In this document: one piece after another, positions 42,454 through 49,190 of the stretch
How the letters are laid out: every line of letters starts with the position of its first letter
How positions within the stretch are numbered: the first letter of the stretch is position 1
Origin: Thermoplasmata archaeon
GTDB taxonomy: Archaea; Thermoplasmatota; Thermoplasmata; Halarchaeoplasmatales; Halarchaeoplasmataceae
Direction of reading: 5' to 3'
DNA: 49,190 nucleotides
Assembly (NCBI GenBank): GCA_019594025.1
Contig: JAFDUB010000001.1
Span: 1 to 49,190, forward strand
The notes under the pieces: generated by a model
The model's input: the letters and a program-made list of their open reading frames with translations, nothing else
The model's database searches: none
What the model was told of the DNA's origin: nothing
Made by a program: the position numbers and the translations under genes

Positions 42454-43314
42454 ATGGGATACAGAAGTAAAACCCTAGGTATATTCGCCTTTATGATCGT
42501 ATTCTTCATACTAGTCGGTTATCTGATAGGCCAGTTTTTCATGGGTGACTGGATCCTGGGTTCGATAATGTTCCTGGGAATCGCCGGTCTGTTCAACGCC
42601 GTGGCCTATTTCTACAGCCATAAATTCATTTTGAAAGCATACCGGGCGAAGGTGGTAGATGAAAATGAAGCCCCTCGTTTGTACAACATTGTAAAACAGG
42701 TCGCCTTCGAGGCTGATATCAAAATGCCGAAGGTGGCTGTAATGCCCATGTCGATACCCAACGCCTTCGCTACCGGTCGCAACGAAGATAACGCCGTCGT
42801 GGCAGCCACCGAAGGACTCCTTTCTCGCCTTAACGACGAAGAGTTGAAGGGTGTTATCGCACACGAGGTTGCTCATATAAAGAACAGGGATATGCTGGTA
42901 ATGAGCGTCGCAGCCACACTTGCAGGAGCTATCGCCTTTATGGCTAGAATGGCCTGGTTCCAGCTGTTCTTCGGAAGAAGAAGAGGTAACCCCATTTTAT
43001 TGGTCGCGTTGATACTAGCGCCCATAGGGGCTATAATAATCAAAATGACAATTTCACGTAAAAGGGAGTACTACGCCGACGAACAGGGTGCTCGTATATC
43101 TAAAAATCCTAACGCACTAGCGGATGCCCTTGAAAAGCTGCACTCCGAAAACAAAAGAAACCCCATCCGGAAAGGTAATCCCACAACAGCATCCCTATTC
43201 ATAGTTAATCCGTTTAAAACCGGCGGCTTCGTTAATCTATTTTCTACCCACCCTCCCATGGAAGAACGGGTTAAGCGGTTGAGAGAGATGGCCGCTGACT
43301 TCAGTTATCTGTAG
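42454..43314 (+). CDS. htpX: HtpX-like M48 membrane zinc protease
   Basis: A membrane-embedded protease for quality control of membrane proteins. The 286-residue protein has two N-terminal membrane helices (about 7-29 and 33-52), the catalytic HEVAH in GVIAHEVAHIKNRD, two further helices, and the third zinc ligand in REYYADEQGARIS. The C-terminal STHPPMEERVKRL is typical of the family. An AT-rich element (AAATTTATTACC) about 28 bp before the ATG suggests a leaderless mRNA. Confidence 0.95.
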   Translation: MGYRSKTLGIFAFMIVFFILVGYLIGQFFMGDWILGSIMFLGIAGLFNAVAYFYSHKFILKAYRAKVVDENEAPRLYNIVKQVAFEADIKMPKVAVMPMSIPNAFATGRNEDNAVVAATEGLLSRLNDEELKGVIAHEVAHIKNRDMLVMSVAATLAGAIAFMARMAWFQLFFGRRRGNPILLVALILAPIGAIIIKMTISRKREYYADEQGARISKNPNALADALEKLHSENKRNPIRKGNPTTASLFIVNPFKTGGFVNLFSTHPPMEERVKRLREMAADFSYL

Positions 43315-43432
43315 TGGAATTTGTAACTGTTTGAACTAAGTTACGAGCTTCAAAGTTAGTCAATACCCAAAAAAATCGAGTAATTAACTACGTAAGGTAA
43401 GGTATAAGTACCCTAAACCTTTACCCACCAGC

Positions 43433-44362
43433 ATGGTAACGTGTTCAGCTCCTGGTAAAGTTATCCTTTTCGGCGAACATGCGGTAGTTTATGGAGAACC
43501 AGCTGTAGCTATAGCCATCGATAAACGCTTTCGATGCGCGATGTACCCCGCTGATGGGGACGTAACCACGGTTAACGGACTTGTTTTCGATCCTGAGAAG
43601 CAAAATTACCTAAATTGTGCCATGGAAAAACTAGGGGTAACTGAAAAGTTGGACATATACACTTCTACCGAGCTTATAAGCGGGGCCGGCATGGGCTCTT
43701 CCGCAGCCGTTACCGTAGCATCTCTAAGATGTTTATACGAGATGATGGAATCGGTTGATAAAGAGACGCTCGCTAAAACGGCCTTCGAGGTGGAATACAA
43801 AGTCCAGGGGAACGCGAGTCCTATAGACACCTCTACTTCTACCGAAGGTGGTGGAATAGTGGTATCATCTACCAAAGGACCGGGTTTTCTTTGGGATATC
43901 AATAAAGGCGATAAAACCTGGAATATACACAAAAGTGATATCCCAAAATTGAAGCTGGTCTTGGGAAATACCGGTGTTCACTCTCCGACTGGAAAATTGG
44001 TCGCTAAGATCAAGGAGTTTTATAAACGGAGCAGTTACGCTAGAGATATAATAAACGAGGTGGGTGTTTTGGTAGAAAGGGGTCACGAGGCCCTGAAAAC
44101 CGAAGACCTAGTCGAAGTAGGCCGCTTGATGGATCAAAATCAACGCCTCTTATCTTGTTTGGGGGTAAGTCATCCAAAACTTGACATCCTCATCGATGCC
44201 GCAAGAAAACACTCTTACGGAGCGAAACTGACCGGTGTAGGAGGCGGCGGTATCATGATGGCCCTTACGGATGAACCGGAAGAGACAACTAAGGCTATCG
44301 AAGAGGCCGGTGGACAGGCATATATATTGACGTCCACTAACAAGGGGCTCACATTCAAATGA
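43433..44362 (+). CDS. mvk: Mevalonate kinase
   Basis: A GHMP kinase that phosphorylates mevalonate to mevalonate 5-phosphate in isoprenoid lipid synthesis. The N-terminus CSAPGKVILFGEHAVVYGEP is classic, the ATP loop is GAGMGSSAAV at about residues 84-93, the catalytic Asp segment is GNASPIDTSTS, and the third motif is TGVGGGGIMM. Length 309 is normal. GGTATAAGTACC about 26 bp upstream suggests a leaderless mRNA. First of the isoprenoid gene cluster extending to 48591. Confidence 0.97.
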   Translation: MVTCSAPGKVILFGEHAVVYGEPAVAIAIDKRFRCAMYPADGDVTTVNGLVFDPEKQNYLNCAMEKLGVTEKLDIYTSTELISGAGMGSSAAVTVASLRCLYEMMESVDKETLAKTAFEVEYKVQGNASPIDTSTSTEGGGIVVSSTKGPGFLWDINKGDKTWNIHKSDIPKLKLVLGNTGVHSPTGKLVAKIKEFYKRSSYARDIINEVGVLVERGHEALKTEDLVEVGRLMDQNQRLLSCLGVSHPKLDILIDAARKHSYGAKLTGVGGGGIMMALTDEPEETTKAIEEAGGQAYILTSTNKGLTFK

Positions 44363-44446
44363 ACCGTATATTAACAGTGGTGTAGTGCCCTAAATCCACA
44401 ATGTTTAAATATCATACATCTCACTCTTTATCAGCACGTACATATA

Positions 44447-44461
44447 ATGGCCAGAGGTTAA
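44447..44461 (+). other. Four-codon mini-ORF overlapping the Shine-Dalgarno
   Basis: ATG GCC AGA GGT TAA (MARG) ends 3 nt before the ATG of the second GHMP kinase, and the kinase Shine-Dalgarno AGAGGT lies inside it. A TATA-like TGTTTAAATATC at about 44402-44413 would start the RNA just upstream. It may be chance, or may tune initiation. Confidence 0.25.
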
Positions 44462-44464
44462 AAT

Positions 44465-45391
44465 ATGATAGAAGGAAAAGGTTATGGAAAATGTATACTT
44501 TTTAACGAACATTTTGTTGTGTATAACATACCGTCGATCGTTTCAGCTATCGGAGACTATACGTTAGCAACGGTGGAGGCTACCGAGTCAGGGGGAGTTC
44601 GATTGATCGATGATCGACCTGCTACCCCCGGTTACAAGGAGGGAAAGTTGGAGCATCAAAAGGATTCTCTCCGCCGTATTTTGGAGGCCATGGGTATAGA
44701 TTCCGATGAAAATCTGAAGATCACGTTGGGCGGGACCCTTTACTGTGCTTCCGGTGTCGGAGCATCGGCAGCTTCCTGTACAGCGATCGCCAGGGCGCTT
44801 AACCGGTACTTCGATATGGGGATGGATGATGATCAAATCAATGAAATCGCATATGAAGGGGAGAAGGGCTATCACGGAACGCCCTCGGGAGTGGATAACG
44901 CTGCTTCAACTTACGGCGGACTGATATGGTTTGTAAGGGGTGAAGAGAACACCTTTGAGCCCATATCGTTGAAGGAACCTGTGGAGATTGTCATGGGAAA
45001 TACCGGTAAGGTGGCCAATACCAAAGCTGCGGTCGCTGGGGTGAGGGAGCGAAAAGAGAAATACCCTGAGAAGTACGAAGAGATATTCGAAAAAGCAAGA
45101 AAACTTGCACACGATGCTCGAGAAGCTTTAGAGGCACAGGACACAAAAAAAGTTGGAGAACTGATGAACCGCAATCATTCGCTGCTGCAGGATATCGAGG
45201 TGTCCGATGAGGATCTGGATATGCTGGTCGAAACCGCACGCTCCGCCGGTGCGGTAGGTGCAAAGATGACCGGCGGTGGACTGGGAGGTTATATGGTAGC
45301 ACTTACTCCCGGGAAAAAGCTGCAGGAGGCGGTGGCCAAGGCTATGGAAGATAAGGGATTCAGGGTCCTGCGAACGAGGATAGGAGTTTAA
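44465..45391 (+). CDS. Second GHMP kinase, mevalonate-kinase-like
   Basis: The 308-residue protein has the GHMP motifs in order: GKCILFNEHFVVYNIPS, the ATP loop SGVGASAASC (an Ala for the usual Ser) near 96-105, GTPSGVDNAASTYGG with the catalytic Asp, and TGGGLGGYM. The mevalonate kinase-type phrase MGNTGKVANTK is also present. It is clearly different from the first kinase. It could be a second mevalonate kinase or act on a related substrate in the same pathway. A Shine-Dalgarno (AGAGGT) precedes the ATG, inside a four-codon mini-ORF. It lies only 11 nt before the UbiD gene and is probably in its operon. Confidence 0.88.
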   Translation: MIEGKGYGKCILFNEHFVVYNIPSIVSAIGDYTLATVEATESGGVRLIDDRPATPGYKEGKLEHQKDSLRRILEAMGIDSDENLKITLGGTLYCASGVGASAASCTAIARALNRYFDMGMDDDQINEIAYEGEKGYHGTPSGVDNAASTYGGLIWFVRGEENTFEPISLKEPVEIVMGNTGKVANTKAAVAGVRERKEKYPEKYEEIFEKARKLAHDAREALEAQDTKKVGELMNRNHSLLQDIEVSDEDLDMLVETARSAGAVGAKMTGGGLGGYMVALTPGKKLQEAVAKAMEDKGFRVLRTRIGV

Positions 45392-45402
45392 AAGGTGATG
45401 TG

Positions 45403-46716
45403 ATGCATCTTAGACCATTTTTAAATAAGCTGGAAAAAGAAGGAAAATTGTTACATGTTGATAAGGAAGTTGACCACAAATACGAAGTTGCCAGTGTGAT
45501 GAATTCTTTGGAAGAGAGACCCACCATTTTTGAAAATATAGAGGGTTTCTCGTTCCCGGTCTTCGGAGGTATCACATCGAATAGAGACTTGATCGCCGAG
45601 AGTATGGATACTAGCAAGGAGATGCTTATGCCTAAACTTGTGGAAGCTCTGCGTAATCCCATAGAGTGCGATGTAGTCTCGGAGGCACCCTGTCAGGAAG
45701 TGGTGTTGAAGGGTGATGAAGTTGATCTGGATATGCTGCCCATGCTGCACCATCTCCCAGGTGACGGTGGTAGGTACGGAACTGCAACCGTAGCTGTGAT
45801 CAAAGACCCGGATACAGGCAGGAACGCTTCGTATCATAGGATAATGCAGGTGGGAAAAAATAGATGCACAGCTAGATTGATACCAAAAAGGCAGACTAGG
45901 ACTACCTACGATAAAATCGACGGCGATCTTGAAATGGCTATTTGCGTCGGTAACTCGGTACAGGTGATGATAGCTGCTTCACTAGGCCCTCCTTCCGAAG
46001 TGGACGAACTAGAGATCGCCAATTCTCTCGACGAAACTCCTTTGGTCAAATGTATCACAAAGGATCTGGAGGTTCCTGCACAGTCGGAATTCGTATTGGA
46101 AGGAAGGATCACACGCGAACTCGATAGGGAAGGTCCTTTTGTTGATCTAACCGAGACTAGGGATATAGAGCGTCAGGAGCCTGTTTTTGTGGTCGATTGC
46201 ATAACACATCGCAGGGACGCAATGTGGCAGATGTTGTTGCCCGGGAGGATGGAGCACAAGATACTGATGGGTATGCCCAAGGAGCCAACTATTTACGACA
46301 AGGTCTCTCAGGTGGCTAACTGTAAAAACGTGCTGATCACTTTAGGCGGCGGCTCTTGGCTACACGGTATAGTACAGATAGAAAAAGAAGGTCCTAAAGA
46401 TGGCAAAAAAGCTATAGAGGCCGCCTTCAAAGGCCACGGCTCCATGAAGCACGTAGTGGTGGTGGATGAAGACGTCGATATTTACGATCATCTAAAAGTC
46501 GAGTGGGCTATTGCTACCCGTTTTCAGGGAGACAAAGATCTAGTGATACTGCCCGATCAACCTGGCTCTTCACTGGATCCAAGCGGCGATCACTCTGGTA
46601 AGAAGACGAAGACCACAAAGGTTGGTGTGGACGCCACCATCCCGAAGGATGTTGATCCTACGAAATACAAGAAGGAAACATACGAGGAAGTCGATGTAGA
46701 TGATTACCTGCGGTGA
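45403..46716 (+). CDS. UbiD-family decarboxylase, probable trans-anhydromevalonate 5-phosphate decarboxylase
   Basis: A prenyl-FMN-dependent decarboxylase of the UbiD family (437 aa). Segments typical of UbiD include FPVFGGITSNRDLIAESM, YGTATVAVIKDPDTGRNASYHRI and EGPFVDLTETRD. Immediately downstream are an LpdD-like flavin chaperone and the two aconitase-X subunits, and two mevalonate kinases lie upstream. That context identifies it as the enzyme converting trans-anhydromevalonate phosphate to isopentenyl phosphate in the archaeal mevalonate pathway, rather than a menaquinone or aromatic decarboxylase. I start at ATG 45403 behind GGTGAT; a GTG directly before it is possible. Confidence 0.9.
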   Translation: MHLRPFLNKLEKEGKLLHVDKEVDHKYEVASVMNSLEERPTIFENIEGFSFPVFGGITSNRDLIAESMDTSKEMLMPKLVEALRNPIECDVVSEAPCQEVVLKGDEVDLDMLPMLHHLPGDGGRYGTATVAVIKDPDTGRNASYHRIMQVGKNRCTARLIPKRQTRTTYDKIDGDLEMAICVGNSVQVMIAASLGPPSEVDELEIANSLDETPLVKCITKDLEVPAQSEFVLEGRITRELDREGPFVDLTETRDIERQEPVFVVDCITHRRDAMWQMLLPGRMEHKILMGMPKEPTIYDKVSQVANCKNVLITLGGGSWLHGIVQIEKEGPKDGKKAIEAAFKGHGSMKHVVVVDEDVDIYDHLKVEWAIATRFQGDKDLVILPDQPGSSLDPSGDHSGKKTKTTKVGVDATIPKDVDPTKYKKETYEEVDVDDYLR

Positions 46717-47017
46717 TGGTAGATATAGGGTTTGGTTAAAAACTCGAAAGATAGGTAAAGATCGTTTGTATATACTTGGAGGTGGTGAAACACCCCACAT
46801 AGGTAGTATGGTGGTAAAAAAACCGGGTAAGGATGTTCGGAGTATGATTCTTGAAGATCATAAAGACCACCTTGTTATGGAACCGATAGCTGAGAAAGCT
46901 TCCGACAAGTACGGTATCACGGCCGTGGTCGTGGGAGGCATCCATATAGAGGATGCTACGGAAGAAGAGATAGAGATAATAGTTAAAAATTGTAAAGAGT
47001 TGATGAAATGTATCTGA
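46700..47017 (+). CDS. LpdD-like prenylated-flavin chaperone, PAC-type fold
   Basis: A 105-residue protein resembling the small LpdD-type subunits that accompany some UbiD decarboxylases and are thought to help load prenyl-FMN. The recognisable core is GGGETPHIGSM, followed by MILEDHKDHLVMEPIAEK, and VVVGGIHIEDATEEEIE. It overlaps the UbiD gene by 17 nt and the following aconitase-X gene by 10 nt, so translation is tightly coupled. The assignment rests on these phrases and on context; I would call it probable. Confidence 0.75.
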   Translation: MITCGDGRYRVWLKTRKIGKDRLYILGGGETPHIGSMVVKKPGKDVRSMILEDHKDHLVMEPIAEKASDKYGITAVVVGGIHIEDATEEEIEIIVKNCKELMKCI

Positions 47018-48195
47018 CCAAAGAAGAAGAGGGTATCTTAGAAGGAGAAAAAGGTCCCGTGCTTGAAAAATTGATGCGGCTGCTCGCCCGTCTCGGAGAC
47101 ATATATGGAGCGGAAAAGATGATCCCAGTGGGGTCAGTACAGGTTTCGGGAGTATCCTACAAGTCCGTCGGTGATCCTGGGCTCGCCTTTCTCGAGGATA
47201 TGGCATCCAAAGGAGCAAAGGTATCGGTCCTCACCTTTTTGAATCCCGCAGGGATGGACCTGGAGGACTGGGAAAAGATCGGCTTTCCACAGGATTTTGC
47301 GAAAAAACAGCTTAAGATCATGAACGCATTCAAGAAGATGGGTATCGTGGTTACATCAACATGCACTCCTTACTTAGCAGGTAATCTACCGCGGTTCAGA
47401 GAACACATAGCTTGGTCCGAATCCTCCGCAGTTTCTTTCGCCAACTCAGTAATATCTGCTCGAACCAATCGTGAAGGTGGGCCGAGTGCGCTAGCCGCCG
47501 CCGTACTGGAGAAAACACCTGAGTACGGACTGCATTTGGACGAGAATAGAAAGCCCGACGTATTGGTGGATGTATCCTGTAAGATCGAATCCGATGCAGA
47601 TTTTGGGGCCTTGGGTTGGTACATCGGTAAATCGGTGAAGAGTAAAATACCTTACTTCAAAGGACTACCGTCTTGGAGTACGACGGACGATCTAAAAGCG
47701 CTGGGTGCTGCCATGGCGGCTTCGGGTGCGGTAGCGCTGTACTATGCTGAAGGGTTGACACCCGAAGCACATCTTCAGGATGTTTCAGATATAGAAAAAA
47801 TAACGGTCGAGGAGGAGGACATGAAAGAGACCTATGCGGCACTGAATTCGGGTGAAAAGCCCGATATAGTTATCTTAGGCTGCCCCCACGCTTCGATCAG
47901 AGATATTCAGAAAGTTGCCTCATTGGTCAACGGTAAAAGTCTTAAAAAACCACTGTGGGTATGCACTTCACGGGTGATGAAAGAAGCGGCTGATCGTATG
48001 GGATATACTGATGTAATAGAGGAGGCTGGAGGTCGGATCGTGGCGGACACCTGTATGGTGGTTTCACCGATAGAGTCCATGGGATATGGGACCACTGGAT
48101 GCAGCTCCGGAAAGGCCGCTCAATATCTACCAGGCTTCTGTAAGCAGAAGGTTGTATTCAACTCCATCGAATCATTGATCAAGGAGGTGTTATAG
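47008..48195 (+). CDS. Phosphomevalonate dehydratase large subunit (aconitase X)
   Basis: The large subunit of the Fe-S enzyme that dehydrates mevalonate 5-phosphate to trans-anhydromevalonate 5-phosphate. The 395-residue protein has the aconitase-X landmarks STCTPYLAGNLPRFREHIAW, SARTNREGGPSALAAA, LGCPHASIRDI and, at the C-terminus, CMVVSPIESMGYGTTGCSSG with cysteines expected for the Fe-S site. It ends directly before the small subunit gene. Archaeal aconitase-X pairs of this type belong to the archaeal mevalonate pathway. Confidence 0.94.
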   Translation: MYLTKEEEGILEGEKGPVLEKLMRLLARLGDIYGAEKMIPVGSVQVSGVSYKSVGDPGLAFLEDMASKGAKVSVLTFLNPAGMDLEDWEKIGFPQDFAKKQLKIMNAFKKMGIVVTSTCTPYLAGNLPRFREHIAWSESSAVSFANSVISARTNREGGPSALAAAVLEKTPEYGLHLDENRKPDVLVDVSCKIESDADFGALGWYIGKSVKSKIPYFKGLPSWSTTDDLKALGAAMAASGAVALYYAEGLTPEAHLQDVSDIEKITVEEEDMKETYAALNSGEKPDIVILGCPHASIRDIQKVASLVNGKSLKKPLWVCTSRVMKEAADRMGYTDVIEEAGGRIVADTCMVVSPIESMGYGTTGCSSGKAAQYLPGFCKQKVVFNSIESLIKEVL

Positions 48196-48591
48196 ATGGG
48201 GCGTATGATATCTCCGGGTAAGGCAACGGCCGACGCCATCGTGTCTGATGAGCCCATAGGATTCTACGGAGGTGTGGATATCGAAACAGGTATCGTCATC
48301 GAGAGGGGGCATCCGTTGGAAGGGGAATGTGTTACAGGAAAAGTACTCGTGTTTCCCAGGGGTAAAGGCTCGACGGTGGGTTCGTATGTGATATATGGGC
48401 TGGAGAAAAACAACGTAGGTCCGGTAGCCATCGTGAACGAAGAAACGGAGACCATCGTGGCCACTGGAGCGATTTTGGCGGGCATACCCTGTGTGGACGG
48501 TATAGATATCTCAAGATTCAAAAGCGGAGATATATTAACCGTGGACGCCGATAAAGGTTCAGTAGAAAAGGTGGGGTCAAAGGGCCTTTGA
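48196..48591 (+). CDS. Phosphomevalonate dehydratase small subunit (aconitase X swivel)
   Basis: The 131-residue swivelling domain subunit that completes the active site of the large subunit. The conserved segments are the N-terminal ISPGKATADAIVSDEPIGFYG, GHPLEGECVTGKVLVFPRGKGSTVGSYV, and AILAGIPCVDGID near the C-terminus. Its ATG follows the large-subunit stop with no gap, and the Shine-Dalgarno AAGGAGGTG lies inside the end of that gene. Last gene of the isoprenoid cluster; isopentenyl phosphate kinase, needed next, is not in this window. Confidence 0.94.
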   Translation: MGRMISPGKATADAIVSDEPIGFYGGVDIETGIVIERGHPLEGECVTGKVLVFPRGKGSTVGSYVIYGLEKNNVGPVAIVNEETETIVATGAILAGIPCVDGIDISRFKSGDILTVDADKGSVEKVGSKGL

Positions 48592-48675
48592 ACATCCCTC
48601 CGATAGTTTAGATGTTATTTGAAGATTGAATAACATCCAATAAACTTATACGTTCGAATATGATATGGAATTTTG

Positions 48676-49188
48676 ATGAAAGAACGAGTGCAGACTAACA
48701 TTGAAGGTTTTGATGAATTGCTTAAAGGTGGAGTCCCAGAGGGTCATGTAGTATTGATATGCGGGGGCCCTGGTACGTTCAAGTCCAGCATCACTCTGAA
48801 TTTGCTTTCCAAACAGGTTAAGGGAAATGGTAAAAAAGCTCTTTACGTATCACTGGAGGAGTCTAAGGAGAGTTTGGAAGCTACGGCTGAAGGCTTGGGC
48901 ATCGATAAATGGGACGAACAGAACTTTCTATTAGCAGATGTGTCTAAGATTCGATTGGAGCAGACGGATGCAGGGAAGGCTCGTAACTGGATGAAGATCG
49001 TAGAGAAATATATCCGCAGAAGGGCGGAAGACGGTTTTGAGTTGATCGCTTTGGACTCGATGTCCGCGTTATATTCTTTGATGGAATTCGAAAATCCCCG
49101 GAAAGAGCTATTCCAGTTCTTTGGTTTTCTTAAGAGAATTTTGAAAAACCCCAATAAATATGGCACCAATTATGTAATCCAGATGTGA
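48676..49188 (+). CDS. KaiC/RecA-like ATPase, truncated by a stop at the window edge
   Basis: The start of a KaiC-domain ATPase: NIEGFDELLKGGVPEGHVVL, Walker A GGPGTFKSS (Phe for the usual Gly), YVSLEESKESLEATAEGLG, and Walker B-like FELIALDSMSALYSL. It ends after 170 residues at GTNYVIQM with a TGA, whereas KaiC domains continue for roughly another 60 residues with the remaining core strands. Either the copy is truncated, or a frameshift lies close to the right edge, where the sequence may be unreliable. The start is the ATG at 48676, one codon after a TTG. Confidence 0.75.
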   Translation: MKERVQTNIEGFDELLKGGVPEGHVVLICGGPGTFKSSITLNLLSKQVKGNGKKALYVSLEESKESLEATAEGLGIDKWDEQNFLLADVSKIRLEQTDAGKARNWMKIVEKYIRRRAEDGFELIALDSMSALYSLMEFENPRKELFQFFGFLKRILKNPNKYGTNYVIQM

Positions 49189-49190
49189 AA

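Noticed and set aside
44465..45391. Mevalonate-3-kinase of the Thermoplasma-type pathway
   Set aside because: That enzyme resembles diphosphomevalonate decarboxylase; this protein has mevalonate-kinase-like motifs and sits with aconitase X and UbiD, which belong to a different pathway variant.

Overview
This is an archaeal chromosome segment. Evidence includes archaeal/eukaryotic-type ribosomal proteins (S12, S7, S28e, L24e, L7Ae, P0-type L10, P1-type L12), aEF-2, aIF5A, the archaeal D-aminoacyl-tRNA deacylase DtdA, two FtsZ paralogues, and a cluster encoding the archaeal-type mevalonate pathway. Many genes have a TATA-like element about 25 bp before the start codon, as expected for leaderless archaeal transcripts. 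The winged-helix/AAA/TPR ATPases and the helix-hairpin-helix membrane protein suggest an uncultivated Thermoplasmata-like euryarchaeon, but that placement is an inference with low confidence. I see no rRNA, tRNA, CRISPR array, insertion sequence or prophage. Genes are dense: no gene-free stretch exceeds about 195 bp.

Layout. 1-3407 (minus): rps12-rps7-fusA, then the start of a membrane protein cut by the left edge. 3484-6495: the ribulose-monophosphate pair, 6-phospho-3-hexuloisomerase (minus, overlapping an endonuclease IV-like TIM barrel gene) and a divergent hexulose-phosphate synthase/RraA fusion (plus). 6499-11828: dtdA, a small membrane protein, a DUF2148 ferredoxin-like protein, a metallophosphoesterase, glnA, and a rubredoxin/flavo-diiron oxygen-defence pair. 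11830-17247: a large wHTH-AAA-TPR protein, a D-2-hydroxyacid dehydrogenase and an aminotransferase. 17263-22098: an AT-rich surface-glycan cassette of three glycosyltransferases and a flippase. 22101-25117: a phosphate unit (PiT transporter, DUF47 protein, AbrB/PhoU regulator). 25192-29639: UMP kinase and a 1237-residue membrane protein with DNA-binding-type HhH motifs inside and a large ectodomain outside. 29702-32821: M3 oligopeptidase, aIF5A, and agmatinase with no ordinary start codon. 32824-38283 (minus): ftsZ2-like, DUF167, Toprim, L1-L10-L12 and ftsZ1, headed by a tandem ribbon-helix-helix protein beside ftsZ2. 38477-40906: a second AAA-TPR protein. 40941-42263 (minus): L7Ae-S28e-L24e-Ndk. 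42454-43314: HtpX protease. 43433-48591: two mevalonate-kinase-type GHMP kinases, a UbiD-family decarboxylase, an LpdD-like flavin chaperone and the two aconitase-X subunits (phosphomevalonate dehydratase). 48676-49188: a KaiC-like ATPase that stops early at the right edge.

The most interesting material is regulatory. Five TCYGAC hexamers lie in and upstream of the tandem-RHH gene next to ftsZ2. A nested hairpin fills the L1-L10-L12 leader and pairs with the first part of the L1 Shine-Dalgarno. A perfect palindrome sits on the glnA TATA box. Further inverted or direct repeats occur at the PiT, PhoU, L7Ae/HtpX and TIM-barrel promoters.
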